A stretch of DNA of 64,000 bases from Bacillota bacterium (GTDB lineage: Bacteria; Bacillota; SHA-98; UBA4971), in NCBI GenBank assembly GCA_012842395.1, contig DUSX01000029.1, positions 64,109-128,108 of the forward strand, written 5' to 3'. Below are positions 56,983-64,000 of this stretch, piece by piece. Every line of letters starts with the position of its first letter. Positions within the stretch are counted from its first letter, which is position 1. The translations under genes and the position numbers were made by a program. The notes below the pieces were generated by a model. The model did not search any database and had not been told where the DNA came from. It was given only the letters and a program-made list of their open reading frames with translations.

Positions 56983-58584
56983 TCAGACGCGCCTCGACAA
57001 CGTTCTGTGCCCAGGCTCCTCACAGGCTCCTTCGAGCACGTCCCTGAGCTCCGCAGGCGTGGCCGGCCGCGCCGGGGTGCCGAATGTCGGGTGGTTTTCC
57101 AGTTCCCTGGCGACTATCCAGTCCAGGTCGGGGCCGGCTAGGCCAGCCTCTATGAGGGTGCGCGGCAGGCCGATCGCCTCGAAGAGCGCCGGGATTCTCG
57201 AGGCCAACCACCGGAAAAGTGGTTCGGGTCCGGATCGGACGGACTGTGGCATAGCAATCCGAGGGGCCCGGCTTCCTCCCTCCCTCTCCGGTGCTGGAGC
57301 ATCTCTGTCCTCCGAGGCCTTGTGCTGCAAGGCTTGGTCCAACGCTCGAGCCGCCCGCGCCAGCCGCGTCGAGGTTTCCGTGTCGCGTGCTTGCACCCTG
57401 AGCCCAGGCACCAGCAGGATCCCTACCATATTGCCATGAGATAGACCGAAGCGGTTGCAGAAGTGGACGAGTCCATGGGGTAACCCGAGTCGCCCGTTGG
57501 CGAAAGCCATGCCCATCAGGAGGCTTCCCCAGGACAAGGTGTCGCGGGTGGCAGGGTCCACCCTGCTCGCGGAACCAGGCGACTCGGCCCGGCTGACCGC
57601 AGGCGTGCGGTGCCGGTCCGGCGTGGCGGGAGCCGTTCCATCCAGCTCGGTTTCTCGAACGGCGTGCGATGCGACTGCGTACAAATCCTCCATACCGCGC
57701 GCGAGCGCGACGAACGCCGCCAACGCCACCTGCTGGACCTCTTCTGATGCAGCGGGGCTCGCCAAAACCTCGAGCGCCTGGGCGATAGCATCCACCGCCG
57801 CGATGATCGTTGGGGCGAGAGGAAGCGGGTCTGTGAGCGCGGGGTCGGCCGCGATGAAACGTGGGGACGGGATGCCGCGAAGGCTCCTCTTTTCTTCGCC
57901 AAGCTCAATAACGGCGTTGTCCGTGCTCTCCGAGCCTGTGCCGGATGTCGTCGTCACAGCAACCCAGGGGAGCGTCCTCTCTGATGACAACCTCCTCCGG
58001 CCCAGTTGGTAGGCGGCAATATCCACTAGAGCCTCCGATTTGTCGTGTCCATCCGCAGGACGGAGACCGGGACTTGTCAGAAGGTCTAGGTCTTCTCGCG
58101 AAGTCGCTCCCGAGACGGACGAGGCACCGCCCCCGCTGCCCTGGTCCTGATACGCAAGGGCTGCGATGGATTTCGCGACGTCGATGACCGTGCCGCCACC
58201 GATGGCGACTACGAGACCCAGACGTCCCCGCCGGACAGATTCTATGCCCGCCCGGATGGTTGCGTGGTCGGCGTGGCCGCGAACGACGAAGACCCTGGCA
58301 CCGAAGCTCTTCATGCCGTCGACGAGCGCGGCTATTCCCGGCGCTCTGGAACTCGATTCTCCGACGACCACGAGGACGCCGCGGCGCCCGGCCTCCGCGA
58401 GCCCGGCCACCGCCTCGGGCACGACGCTAGTGGCAAGCCCGCGTCCGAAGACTATCCGCTCTGCTGCGCGCGGCAGCGCGGCACGATTGAGGCGCACAAC
58501 GCCGGTTCGCGCCTCGAGCTCCACAATTCCAGGTACACATCTAAAGCCCGTTATGTCTCCCCCACGCTCGTGTTGCGTTCCCAT
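56983..58584 (-). CDS. Divergent iron-containing alcohol dehydrogenase family protein
   Basis: A 533-residue protein, much longer than the usual 380-400. The family fold is clear: VPEAVAGLAEAGRRGVLVVVGESS, the nucleotide site AIGGGTVIDVAKSIA, VTTTSGTGSESTDNAVI and LPHGLVHFCNRFGLSHGNM. One metal ligand differs: the normal D-x3-H pair reads DAIAQALE, with Gln in place of His, so metal binding may be altered. Three insertions rich in Gly, Ser, Arg and Pro (about 150-185, 325-365 and 425-465) explain the extra length. I use the ATG at 58584. It lies between the M50 gene and repeat copy E. Confidence 0.75.
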   Translation of the reverse strand: MGTQHERGGDITGFRCVPGIVELEARTGVVRLNRAALPRAAERIVFGRGLATSVVPEAVAGLAEAGRRGVLVVVGESSSRAPGIAALVDGMKSFGARVFVVRGHADHATIRAGIESVRRGRLGLVVAIGGGTVIDVAKSIAALAYQDQGSGGGASSVSGATSREDLDLLTSPGLRPADGHDKSEALVDIAAYQLGRRRLSSERTLPWVAVTTTSGTGSESTDNAVIELGEEKRSLRGIPSPRFIAADPALTDPLPLAPTIIAAVDAIAQALEVLASPAASEEVQQVALAAFVALARGMEDLYAVASHAVRETELDGTAPATPDRHRTPAVSRAESPGSASRVDPATRDTLSWGSLLMGMAFANGRLGLPHGLVHFCNRFGLSHGNMVGILLVPGLRVQARDTETSTRLARAARALDQALQHKASEDRDAPAPEREGGSRAPRIAMPQSVRSGPEPLFRWLASRIPALFEAIGLPRTLIEAGLAGPDLDWIVARELENHPTFGTPARPATPAELRDVLEGACEEPGHRTLSRRV

Positions 58585-58637
58585 GCGCGATCCCTCACGA
58601 CGAAAGCACAATGCTCGGGCGGGGCGCTCGCCGCTCG

Positions 58638-58868
58638 CCTAAGTGAGGGCGCATTGATCCGCGCCCCTCTTGCAGCAGTTGCCGGGTTGCCGGTGATTGC
58701 CCTCCGGGGACGGCGCGCTCGGGGCGCGCCTCGTTCGAATTCGGCGCGCCGGATAGCCGAATTCTCAACGCCCCGTCGTGCAATCACCGGCAACCGGCCC
58801 CAATGGCCCAATAGCCGGGAGTGTCTTGCACGCCCACTTGGCGCCGTCAAGAAAGGCGACGAAAACCT
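58638..58868 (+). repeat. Dispersed palindromic repeat, copy E
   Basis: The inner repeats GGTTGCCGGTG (58685-58695) and CACCGGCAACC (58785-58795) surround an 89-bp core in the same orientation as copy D. The left flank (CCTAAGTGAGG to GCGCCCCTCTTGC) is the reverse complement of the right flank of copy B. The right flank ends with GCGCCGTCAAGAAAGGCGAC, as in copies A and D, after about 40 bp of extra sequence. The right end overlaps the last codons of the aldo/keto reductase gene on the other strand. Confidence 0.8.
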
Positions 58869-60079
58869 AACCCGTCTCCGTCTCCGTCCCCCGTCCCGGT
58901 CGCGGTCACTAATGCCTTCAGCCGGCGGCGAATGCCCTCGAGAACGCCGCTGTCCAGGTGTTTCCCGTGTTCACCGCCCGCCCCTTGGAAAGCCAACAGC
59001 TCCTCGAACAGGGGCACGATCTGCGCCTCGGAGCACATTCCAGTCGTGGCAGCGGTGTCCAGGGCGTACACCAGGTCTCTGAAGGCGGCCGCCGGGTCTT
59101 GAGGCAGGGCTGAGGTTGCGATCGTGACCACCGCCTGCCTCCGTTCACGGTCCAGCCTCGCGTCCTCCTCTGAGAGAAACGCGTCAAACGACGCCAGATC
59201 CTCGTCCGAGATCTTCCACCCAGAGCCGCCCACGTTTTCCTCGAGGTGCGGGACGCTAGACGGGCCGGTGAGAGCCGAGACTACGCCCGGCTGGGCAAGC
59301 ACCCACGCTATTGCGGCCTGGGCGGGGGTTTTCCCGTAGCGGCGCCCGACGTCCGCGAGCCTTGCTGCCACCCTGAGCGCGGAGCGGAACTGCTCGCGTT
59401 GGAAGAGCGGATCGTACTGACGGATGTCGCCGTCGGGGAACACGTGACCCTCTCGGATCGCCCCGGTGAGGATGCCGCGGCCTGTCGTGCTGAACGCTAT
59501 GGCGGCCATCCTGTGCCTTCTGCAGAGAGGGAGGAGCTTTGAGCGGGCGTCCCTGGCCGCCGCCGACAGCTCCATGAGGACGGAAAAGGGGCGACCGACC
59601 TCAACGTATCTGGCGATCTTCTCCGCCGCCAGGTGGCCCACGCCGTAATGACGGATCTTGCCTGAAGCCACCAGGTCCTCCAGAGCGCCGACCACGTCCT
59701 CGACGGGGGTCTTCGGGTCGTCGAAGTGGACTTGATAGAGGTCGATATAGTCGGTGCCGAGCCGCGCGAGGCTCTCCTCGCACGCTCTTTTCACCCTCGC
59801 GGGGGAGAGGTCCATGCTTGCGCCCGACACCACGCCCACCTTGGTGGCAATATGTATCGCGCTCCGGAAGTCACGCACGACCCTCCCGAGGATCGACTCC
59901 GCATCGCCATATGCGTCTGCCGTGTCGAAGAACGTCACCCCGAGCTCGTAGGCGCGCCGAATCATCCTCGCGAACTCGTCCAGGTCCTTCCTGCCGTACG
60001 CTCCTGCCAGGCTATAACAGCCCACGCCCACTTCTGAGAACCGAAGACTCCCACACTCACGGTAGTTCATTGAGTTCAT
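58847..60079 (-). CDS. Aldo/keto reductase with C-terminal extension
   Basis: A 410-residue NADPH-dependent oxidoreductase of the aldo/keto reductase family. The tetrad is visible as Asp in FFDTADAYG with Tyr, Lys in IATKVGVV and His in [23 protein letters not shown] is a family hallmark. Residues beyond about 310 form an unusual extension (DRERRQAVVTIAT and onward) containing a Gly-Asp repeat GTGDGDGDGLG. The last six codons and the stop come from the flank of repeat copy E, which shows that the element has reshaped the gene end. The ATG at 60079 follows GGGAAGGGTG. Confidence 0.85.
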   Translation of the reverse strand: MNSMNYRECGSLRFSEVGVGCYSLAGAYGRKDLDEFARMIRRAYELGVTFFDTADAYGDAESILGRVVRDFRSAIHIATKVGVVSGASMDLSPARVKRACEESLARLGTDYIDLYQVHFDDPKTPVEDVVGALEDLVASGKIRHYGVGHLAAEKIARYVEVGRPFSVLMELSAAARDARSKLLPLCRRHRMAAIAFSTTGRGILTGAIREGHVFPDGDIRQYDPLFQREQFRSALRVAARLADVGRRYGKTPAQAAIAWVLAQPGVVSALTGPSSVPHLEENVGGSGWKISDEDLASFDAFLSEEDARLDRERRQAVVTIATSALPQDPAAAFRDLVYALDTAATTGMCSEAQIVPLFEELLAFQGAGGEHGKHLDSGVLEGIRRRLKALVTATGTGDGDGDGLGFRRLS

Positions 60080-60222
60080 CACCCTTCCCGTGGTGTCTTC
60101 TGCAGGCGACGAGGAACGGCCCCTCGGGAGAGCACTCTCACTTCGCACCCCACATGCGCGCAAGATGCGTGCAAGGTCGCGGCGGCAGTGGGCCTGTCCT
60201 GGTTGCGGCCGGCGTCTCGGTA

Positions 60223-61092
60223 TCACACCGGATGGAGCACGACCCCGATGATGCCCGGCCCGCCATGGACCGCGAGGGGAGGACCGATATCGGACAAAAC
60301 GATGTCCCCGCAGTTCAGAACCTGCTTAAGCCGGTCGCGCAACCGCTTCGCCTCGGCAAGAGCGTTTCCGTGGACGACCGAGACCCTCACCCTTGAGTCC
60401 CCCGCGGCCTCTCTCGTAAGCTCAACGAGCCTGTCCAGGGCGCCTTGGTAGGTTCTGACCCTGTCCACTACCTCGACGACCCCTTCCTTCACGGAGATCA
60501 AGGGCTTTATCGCAAGCAGGGAAGCGATGAGCGCTTGGCCCCTGTGAATGCGCCCGCTTTTCAGGAGGTGTCTCACGGACTTTATGACCGCGTACGCGCT
60601 GATGCGCGGCCTGAGTTCCGACAGGAGGCGGAGGATCTCCTCCTTCGTCTTTCCGCGCTGTGCGGCCTCGGCGGCGGCGAGCACCATGAATCCCGTGCCC
60701 ATGGACGCGGAGAGCGAATCGACCACCTCTATATCGGCACCGGGAAAACTCGCCTTCGCGAGGTTGGCCACCTGGAACGTCCCGCTCCCGGTGGACGTGA
60801 TGTGGATGGAGATGATGGTCTTGACACGCTGGAGCAATCTGCGATATATGGAGATGAACTCCGCCGGTGCAGGTTGGGAAGTCATCGGGATGTCCGGTCC
60901 GTTGAGCTTCTCATAGAACTCCTCTCGCGTGATATCCACGCCGTCGCGGTATGATTCGCTCCCAAACTGTATCCCGACAGGCGCGACCGCTATGTCGTAC
61001 TTCTCGATCAGTTCTTCTGGCAGGCTTGCGCCACTATCGGTCACGATCGCGATCCCGCTCTTCGGAGCGCCGTTGTCGATGTTCTTCATCAC
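60223..61092 (-). CDS. DegV-family fatty-acid-binding protein
   Basis: A 289-residue DegV protein. These bind fatty acids, and in Bacillota some act as FakB subunits that present fatty acids to the FakA kinase. The pattern IAIVTDSGASLPEELIEKYDIAVAPVGIQFG, GPDIPMTSQPAPAEFISIYRRL, HITSTGSGTFQVA and the last PGIIGVVLHP is complete. No fakA gene is nearby. A good promoter lies about 150 bp upstream. The ATG follows AGGTGCAGTG-like sequence. Confidence 0.93.
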   Translation of the reverse strand: MMKNIDNGAPKSGIAIVTDSGASLPEELIEKYDIAVAPVGIQFGSESYRDGVDITREEFYEKLNGPDIPMTSQPAPAEFISIYRRLLQRVKTIISIHITSTGSGTFQVANLAKASFPGADIEVVDSLSASMGTGFMVLAAAEAAQRGKTKEEILRLLSELRPRISAYAVIKSVRHLLKSGRIHRGQALIASLLAIKPLISVKEGVVEVVDRVRTYQGALDRLVELTREAAGDSRVRVSVVHGNALAEAKRLRDRLKQVLNCGDIVLSDIGPPLAVHGGPGIIGVVLHPV

Positions 61093-61242
61093 TGCACCTC
61101 TGATTCCCGGTCTATTGGCCCCTTAATGGCCGACTCCTCGGCCTCGGCGCCGAACGTGCCAATCCTGGAGCCGCCGAGACAGCCTCCTTTGGCATAGCTG
61201 TTACCTGACCGCGCCACCGAAAAGCTCTCTCGCGACACCATC

Positions 61243-61271
61243 ATTATAGGCCCCTGACGCCGAACTTACAA
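61243..61271 (-). promoter_or_regulatory. Promoter of the degV gene
   Basis: On the minus strand TTGTAA (61266-61271) and a consensus TATAAT (61243-61248) are exactly 17 bp apart, 150 bp before the degV start. Confidence 0.7.
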
Positions 61272-61436
61272 GCAGTACGGCCTCGTGCATCACGTTGGGT
61301 GGATCACGCTGGAAGGAAGCAACCTTCGCGCGGGGGCGGCGCGGTCACCATCTGGGATTTTCCAGTGCTGGTGCTTGGGAACCTCTTCATACTTCCGCGG
61401 GTGGTAGGTGGCATACTCCTTGTTGTGCAGTCTTAG

Positions 61437-61629
61437 GGAGACGCGTTCCAGAGCCGTGGGTTCATAGCGGTCGTCCCTGCTGTGCGCGGCATCGATGAGA
61501 TAGTCCCGTTCATCGGGCCGGCCGCCAGGCGCGGCGTCAGGGGCTACATCATCACCGGGGACAAGGACCAGTTCTACCAGGACGTCAGGCGTCTACATGC
61601 GGCAATGGAGGACAGGGACCTCCGCGTCC
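61437..61629 (+). pseudogene. Relic resembling the C-terminal part of an alpha/beta hydrolase
   Basis: An open plus-strand stretch reads SRGFIAVVPAVRGIDEI and then [25 protein letters not shown], similar to the region around the catalytic aspartate (TGDKD) of alpha/beta hydrolases of the esterase type. A stop lies just upstream (61434-61436) and the frame runs into a relic of another gene, so neither a start nor an end remains. I am not certain of the family. Confidence 0.35.
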
Positions 61630-61790
61630 TCGACGGGAGCCTTCGGATCGTCCAAGTGGACCTGGTAGAGGTCTATGTAGTCCGTGCCAAGCCGCGCGAG
61701 GCTTTCCTCGCACGCCTTTTCACCCTCGCCGGGGACAGGTCCATGCTTGCGCCTGAGACCACGCCCACCTTGGTGGCAATTCGGACTTAT
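61630..61790 (-). pseudogene. Fragment of an aldo/keto reductase gene
   Basis: About 160 bp are clearly homologous to the aldo/keto reductase gene at 59698-59860, with the shared [21 protein letters not shown] encoding segment and an internal frameshift before it. Nothing else of the gene is left. It is probably the remainder of a second copy lost by deletion. Confidence 0.75.
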
Positions 61791-61870
61791 GTCATGGTTC
61801 CATGGAGACCACCTCGACGCCTGTGCCGACGAAAGTGGATCCGTCACATGGCCTTTGCGGATGGTCCCGG

Positions 61871-62302
61871 TCAGGGCACCAACTGGAACCCCAGCCCCAC
61901 TTGGGTGAAATGCCTGTCTTCAGTGAGCACATGCTTCACCTTGCAATCCCTCATCACTATCATGGACGTCAGGTCTGTGAACGAGATCCGCACTTTGTCC
62001 TTTAGGCGGACGCGCAGATCCCAGGCTGCAGCAAAACGTTCTGGAGTGATGCGCTCAACGCTGATGTATCCCATACGGGCTGCCGCGATGATGCCGTTAA
62101 CGAAACGGGTGGCCTCGTCGAAGCTCTCCCTGCGAAAGATGAGAGTGATCACCTCGTCAAGGACGTAGTCGCTCGTGTAGACCCGCTCGCCTTCGGAGCG
62201 GAGGGTTCTGTAGTACTGGGCTGCTTCATCGTGCCGCGGGTCCTTTCGATGTCCGAGGGCGATCCAGCCCCACGTGTCTATGAAAACCGGCCCAGACACC
62301 AT
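61871..62302 (-). CDS. PIN-domain ribonuclease toxin (VapC-like)
   Basis: A 143-residue PIN protein. Acidic active site residues fall in [21 protein letters not shown] and [12 protein letters not shown], with ending [16 protein letters not shown]. Such proteins cut RNA and act as toxins. The ATG follows AAGGAGC, 22 bp after the stop of an HTH gene that would be its antitoxin. A solitary housekeeping role is less likely. Confidence 0.88.
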   Translation of the reverse strand: MVSGPVFIDTWGWIALGHRKDPRHDEAAQYYRTLRSEGERVYTSDYVLDEVITLIFRRESFDEATRFVNGIIAAARMGYISVERITPERFAAAWDLRVRLKDKVRISFTDLTSMIVMRDCKVKHVLTEDRHFTQVGLGFQLVP

Positions 62303-62324
62303 GCTTCAGATCCGCTCCTTTTCG

Positions 62325-62657
62325 CTAGTAGAGTTCCTTCTCGATGTCTTCGGCCGAAAGCGGGTCTCCAGAAAGGGAGCCGAGGACATCAAGTATCGGG
62401 TCTGTCTCTTGCAGCTGCGACTCTGCAGTCTCACGCACAAAGCCTGGTTGCGTAGCACGACCCGCCGTATCTGAATACAACATCCCGGCCTGTTGCAGGA
62501 ATGCCTCCAGGTCCTGGCGCCTCACCCTGGCAACCCCCTTTGCCAGCTTGTATATGCGGATTCTCGACTCCTTCGCCCACCGGTATATGGTAGGGCGTGC
62601 CACTCCGAGGTAATCCGCCACTTCCTGCACAGAGAGCCACTCTTGGTCAGTCTTCAT
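62325..62657 (-). CDS. Excisionase-type HTH antitoxin partner
   Basis: A 110-residue protein with an N-terminal MerR/excisionase helix-turn-helix (WLSVQEVADYLGVARPTIYRWAKESRIRIYKLAKGVARVRRQDLEAFL) and an acidic C-terminal tail (DILDVLGSLSGDPLSAEDIEKELY-like) that could clamp the PIN toxin. The ATG at 62657 follows GGGAGG. The longer open frame to 62783 crosses the promoter and is rejected. It is first in a two-gene toxin-antitoxin operon. Confidence 0.8.
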   Translation of the reverse strand: MKTDQEWLSVQEVADYLGVARPTIYRWAKESRIRIYKLAKGVARVRRQDLEAFLQQAGMLYSDTAGRATQPGFVRETAESQLQETDPILDVLGSLSGDPLSAEDIEKELY

Positions 62658-62747
62658 GGTAACGCCTCCCATACGGCACCGGTTCGGACAAGTGCCTGTG
62701 TCGCCGCAAACAAACCTCGGTGGCGACTCCAACAGCGCATCGTACAT

Positions 62748-62777
62748 AGTATAACATAGCGTCACTGCTGTCATCAA
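62748..62777 (-). promoter_or_regulatory. Promoter of the toxin-antitoxin operon
   Basis: On the minus strand TTGATG (62772-62777) and TATACT (62748-62753) are 18 bp apart, about 90 bp before the antitoxin start. Confidence 0.5.
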
Positions 62778-63060
62778 GAGCAACTCTCAGACACCTGCCA
62801 ACTCTCGGGTGCGTCCATTCGCGTACGCGAGTAGTGGTGAGTATGTCGTCGGCAGTATACGCGGGCTTCCCTCCTTTGGCGGGCACGGCTGCCCAACTGG
62901 TATGTCTGTTGGCGCCGCGGGGTCTGATGAACCGTCCGAGAGGCGTTAGACGGCGCAGGAGGAAAGCAAAGGAAGGGAAGGGAGGGGGAGCATAGTATAC
63001 ATTGAGGAGGGTGGACACAGTGTTGTTGCGAGGCAATGGCAGTGCAGGTTCGTGAACGCG

Positions 63061-64000
63061 TCATCGTATTCCGGCCACGTGATCGTGGACGAATGGCCCC
63101 TGCACGGTGAGAAGCGGGGTCAGAGGTTTGCCGGGGCCGGGAGGCTGAAGGTTGTGCGCCGGCGCTAGATGGGGCGCCGTCCGTCCGAATATGGGTTGAG
63201 TTGGTTTCGCGCTCTCGATTATGCGCCCCGCGGGCGGCGCTTCGAGGCGAGTGCCATGCTGCTTGTTGGGTGAAGATGAAGATGAGGATGAAGATGCGTG
63301 TCCTCGAGTGCGCCCTGGAGCGGAGCCGCGAGGGGTTTCGAGGAGCGCAGCCCGGCGGCTTGCGACGTAGATTGCGAAGCCGAGGCCTACCGATCCCAGG
63401 ATCACCAGGGCGGTGCCCGGCCCGAGGCGAGAGGCGAGCCAGCCCGCGAGGAAAGCGCCTGCCGGAGTGACACCGATGTAGATGAGCATGTATACGCTCA
63501 CCACGCGGCCCCGCAGTTCGTCAGGCGCGGTGAGCTGGGTGGTGGCATTGGCTGTGGTCGTGAACAGTATCATGGAGAACCCCAGGAACGCGATGGTTGC
63601 TACAGACGACATATACTGCCGGGTGAGGCCAAGGACGATCGTGAATAGGGGGAGGAGGATGGCTCCTGCCAGAAAGCGAGTTACACCCCTCTCACGGGAG
63701 GCAAAGGTGGCCAAGGTGAGCGCGCCAACGAAGGCGCCGAGGCCCATGGCTGACGTGAGGAAACCGTAACCCGAGGCCTCCTGATGGAGTACGTCCCTTG
63801 CGAACGCGGGCACGAGGACGTTGAAATTCAGCACGAAAAGGCTTATCACTCCTACCGTTACGATTATCGTGGCCAGCTTCCGGTTGCCGCGAATGTACCT
63901 CAGGCCTTCCGCCAGGTCTCTCATCACGCTCTTCGACTCGCGTTTCGAAGTTGGCCTGTTGACCCTCATGAGGAGCAAGCCTGCGATGACCGCTATGAAG
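63061..64000 (-). CDS. MFS transporter, 5' end outside the window
   Basis: About 313 codons of a major facilitator, still open at the window edge (FIAVIAGLLLMRVNRP). It has seven or so spans with SVMRDLAEGLRYIRGNRKLATII, GLGAFVGALTLA, FTTTANATTQLTAPDELRGRVVSVYML. These features resemble EntS-type exporters and related macrolide or siderophore exporters. The normal protein would end near ALLETPRG. Here about 85 additional residues follow, beginning with a run of eight serines encoded by a GATGAA-type simple repeat, then a Pro-rich tail. The tail may be a recent extension caused by repeat slippage. Confidence 0.8.
   Translation of the reverse strand, partial: FIAVIAGLLLMRVNRPTSKRESKSVMRDLAEGLRYIRGNRKLATIIVTVGVISLFVLNFNVLVPAFARDVLHQEASGYGFLTSAMGLGAFVGALTLATFASRERGVTRFLAGAILLPLFTIVLGLTRQYMSSVATIAFLGFSMILFTTTANATTQLTAPDELRGRVVSVYMLIYIGVTPAGAFLAGWLASRLGPGTALVILGSVGLGFAIYVASRRAALLETPRGSAPGRTRGHASSSSSSSSPNKQHGTRLEAPPAGRIIESAKPTQPIFGRTAPHLAPAHNLQPPGPGKPLTPLLTVQGPFVHDHVAGIR
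63271..63296. repeat. Simple GAAGAT repeat in the MFS gene
   Basis: A TGAAGATGAAGATGAGG-type tract of about 26 bp encodes the serine run in the C-terminal tail of the MFS protein on the minus strand. Slippage here would change the tail length in steps of one residue or shift the frame. Confidence 0.7.

Noticed and set aside
56205-57023. A 272-codon minus-strand frame overlapping the end of the M50 protease gene
   Set aside because: It is antisense to the CBS domains and has no recognisable motif or ribosome binding site.

Overview
The window reads as a chromosomal segment of a GC-rich, spore-forming, probably anaerobic member of the Bacillota. A complete tricistronic gerA-type germinant receptor operon (32002-35968) shows endospore formation. 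Starts are often GTG or TTG behind strong GGAGG sites. Two MinD-type ATPases with inserted ferredoxin modules, NifX-like and DUF5320 proteins and an L-cysteine desulfidase-type enzyme point to anaerobic Fe-S metabolism. No rRNA, CRISPR array, transposase or phage gene is visible.

Layout. 1-11.5 kb: a minus-strand poly-gamma-glutamate synthase set (pgsB-pgsC-pgsW) diverges from plus-strand genes for two secreted C69 peptidases, a NodB-like protein lacking its metal ligands, a DUF6305-type secreted protein, a permease, a 50-residue membrane protein and a membrane-anchored M14 deacylase. 11.5-14.7 kb: tRNA-Ser(GCT), tRNA-Arg(TCG), a terminator, the first copy of a dispersed repeat, and poorly characterised secreted or membrane proteins. 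14.8-19.8 kb: arsenic resistance locus (arsR, acr3, arsR, arsP-type permease, CxxC thioredoxin, ferredoxin, half-permease). 20-22.2 kb: MarR-controlled ABC exporter. 22.5-30.2 kb: Fe-S and metal cofactor locus (IscU/NifU scaffold, deleted MBL pseudogene, two MinD/ferredoxin ATPases, ferredoxin, two NifX proteins, two DUF5320 proteins, Fur, winged-helix protein, Cys-rich MerR, Mrp). 30.4-36.6 kb: cysteine desulfidase family gene and the ger operon. 37-41.3 kb: serine biosynthesis (class V aminotransferase, serA, DUF1015). 42.3-53.7 kb: Opp-type ABC importer followed by murQ, nagZ, a murR-like regulator and namZ, forming a cell-wall sugar recycling module. 53.9-64 kb: Fe-S membrane protein with a small CxxC partner, M50 protease, divergent iron-type ADH, aldo/keto reductase, DegV, pseudogene relics, a PIN/HTH toxin-antitoxin pair and a truncated MFS gene.

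How the parts fit. In the recycling module the importer would bring in muropeptides or aminosugar oligosaccharides, NagZ and NamZ (both without signal peptides here) would trim them inside the cell, and MurQ would remove lactate from MurNAc-6-phosphate. No kinase or PTS component is encoded nearby. The pgs/C69/DUF6305/M14 block looks like an envelope locus dedicated to glutamate- or peptide-type polymers, but its joint function is undescribed as far as I can tell.

The most unusual non-coding signal is a family of about 190-230 bp palindromic repeats (copies near 12.4, 36.2, 48.4, 52.3 and 58.7 kb). Two copies share the same flanks in the same orientation, while the 88-bp core between their perfect 13-bp inverted repeats is reversed. 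This suggests an invertible or modular mobile element. Copies supply the stop codon of the murR-like gene and the last codons of the aldo/keto reductase gene.
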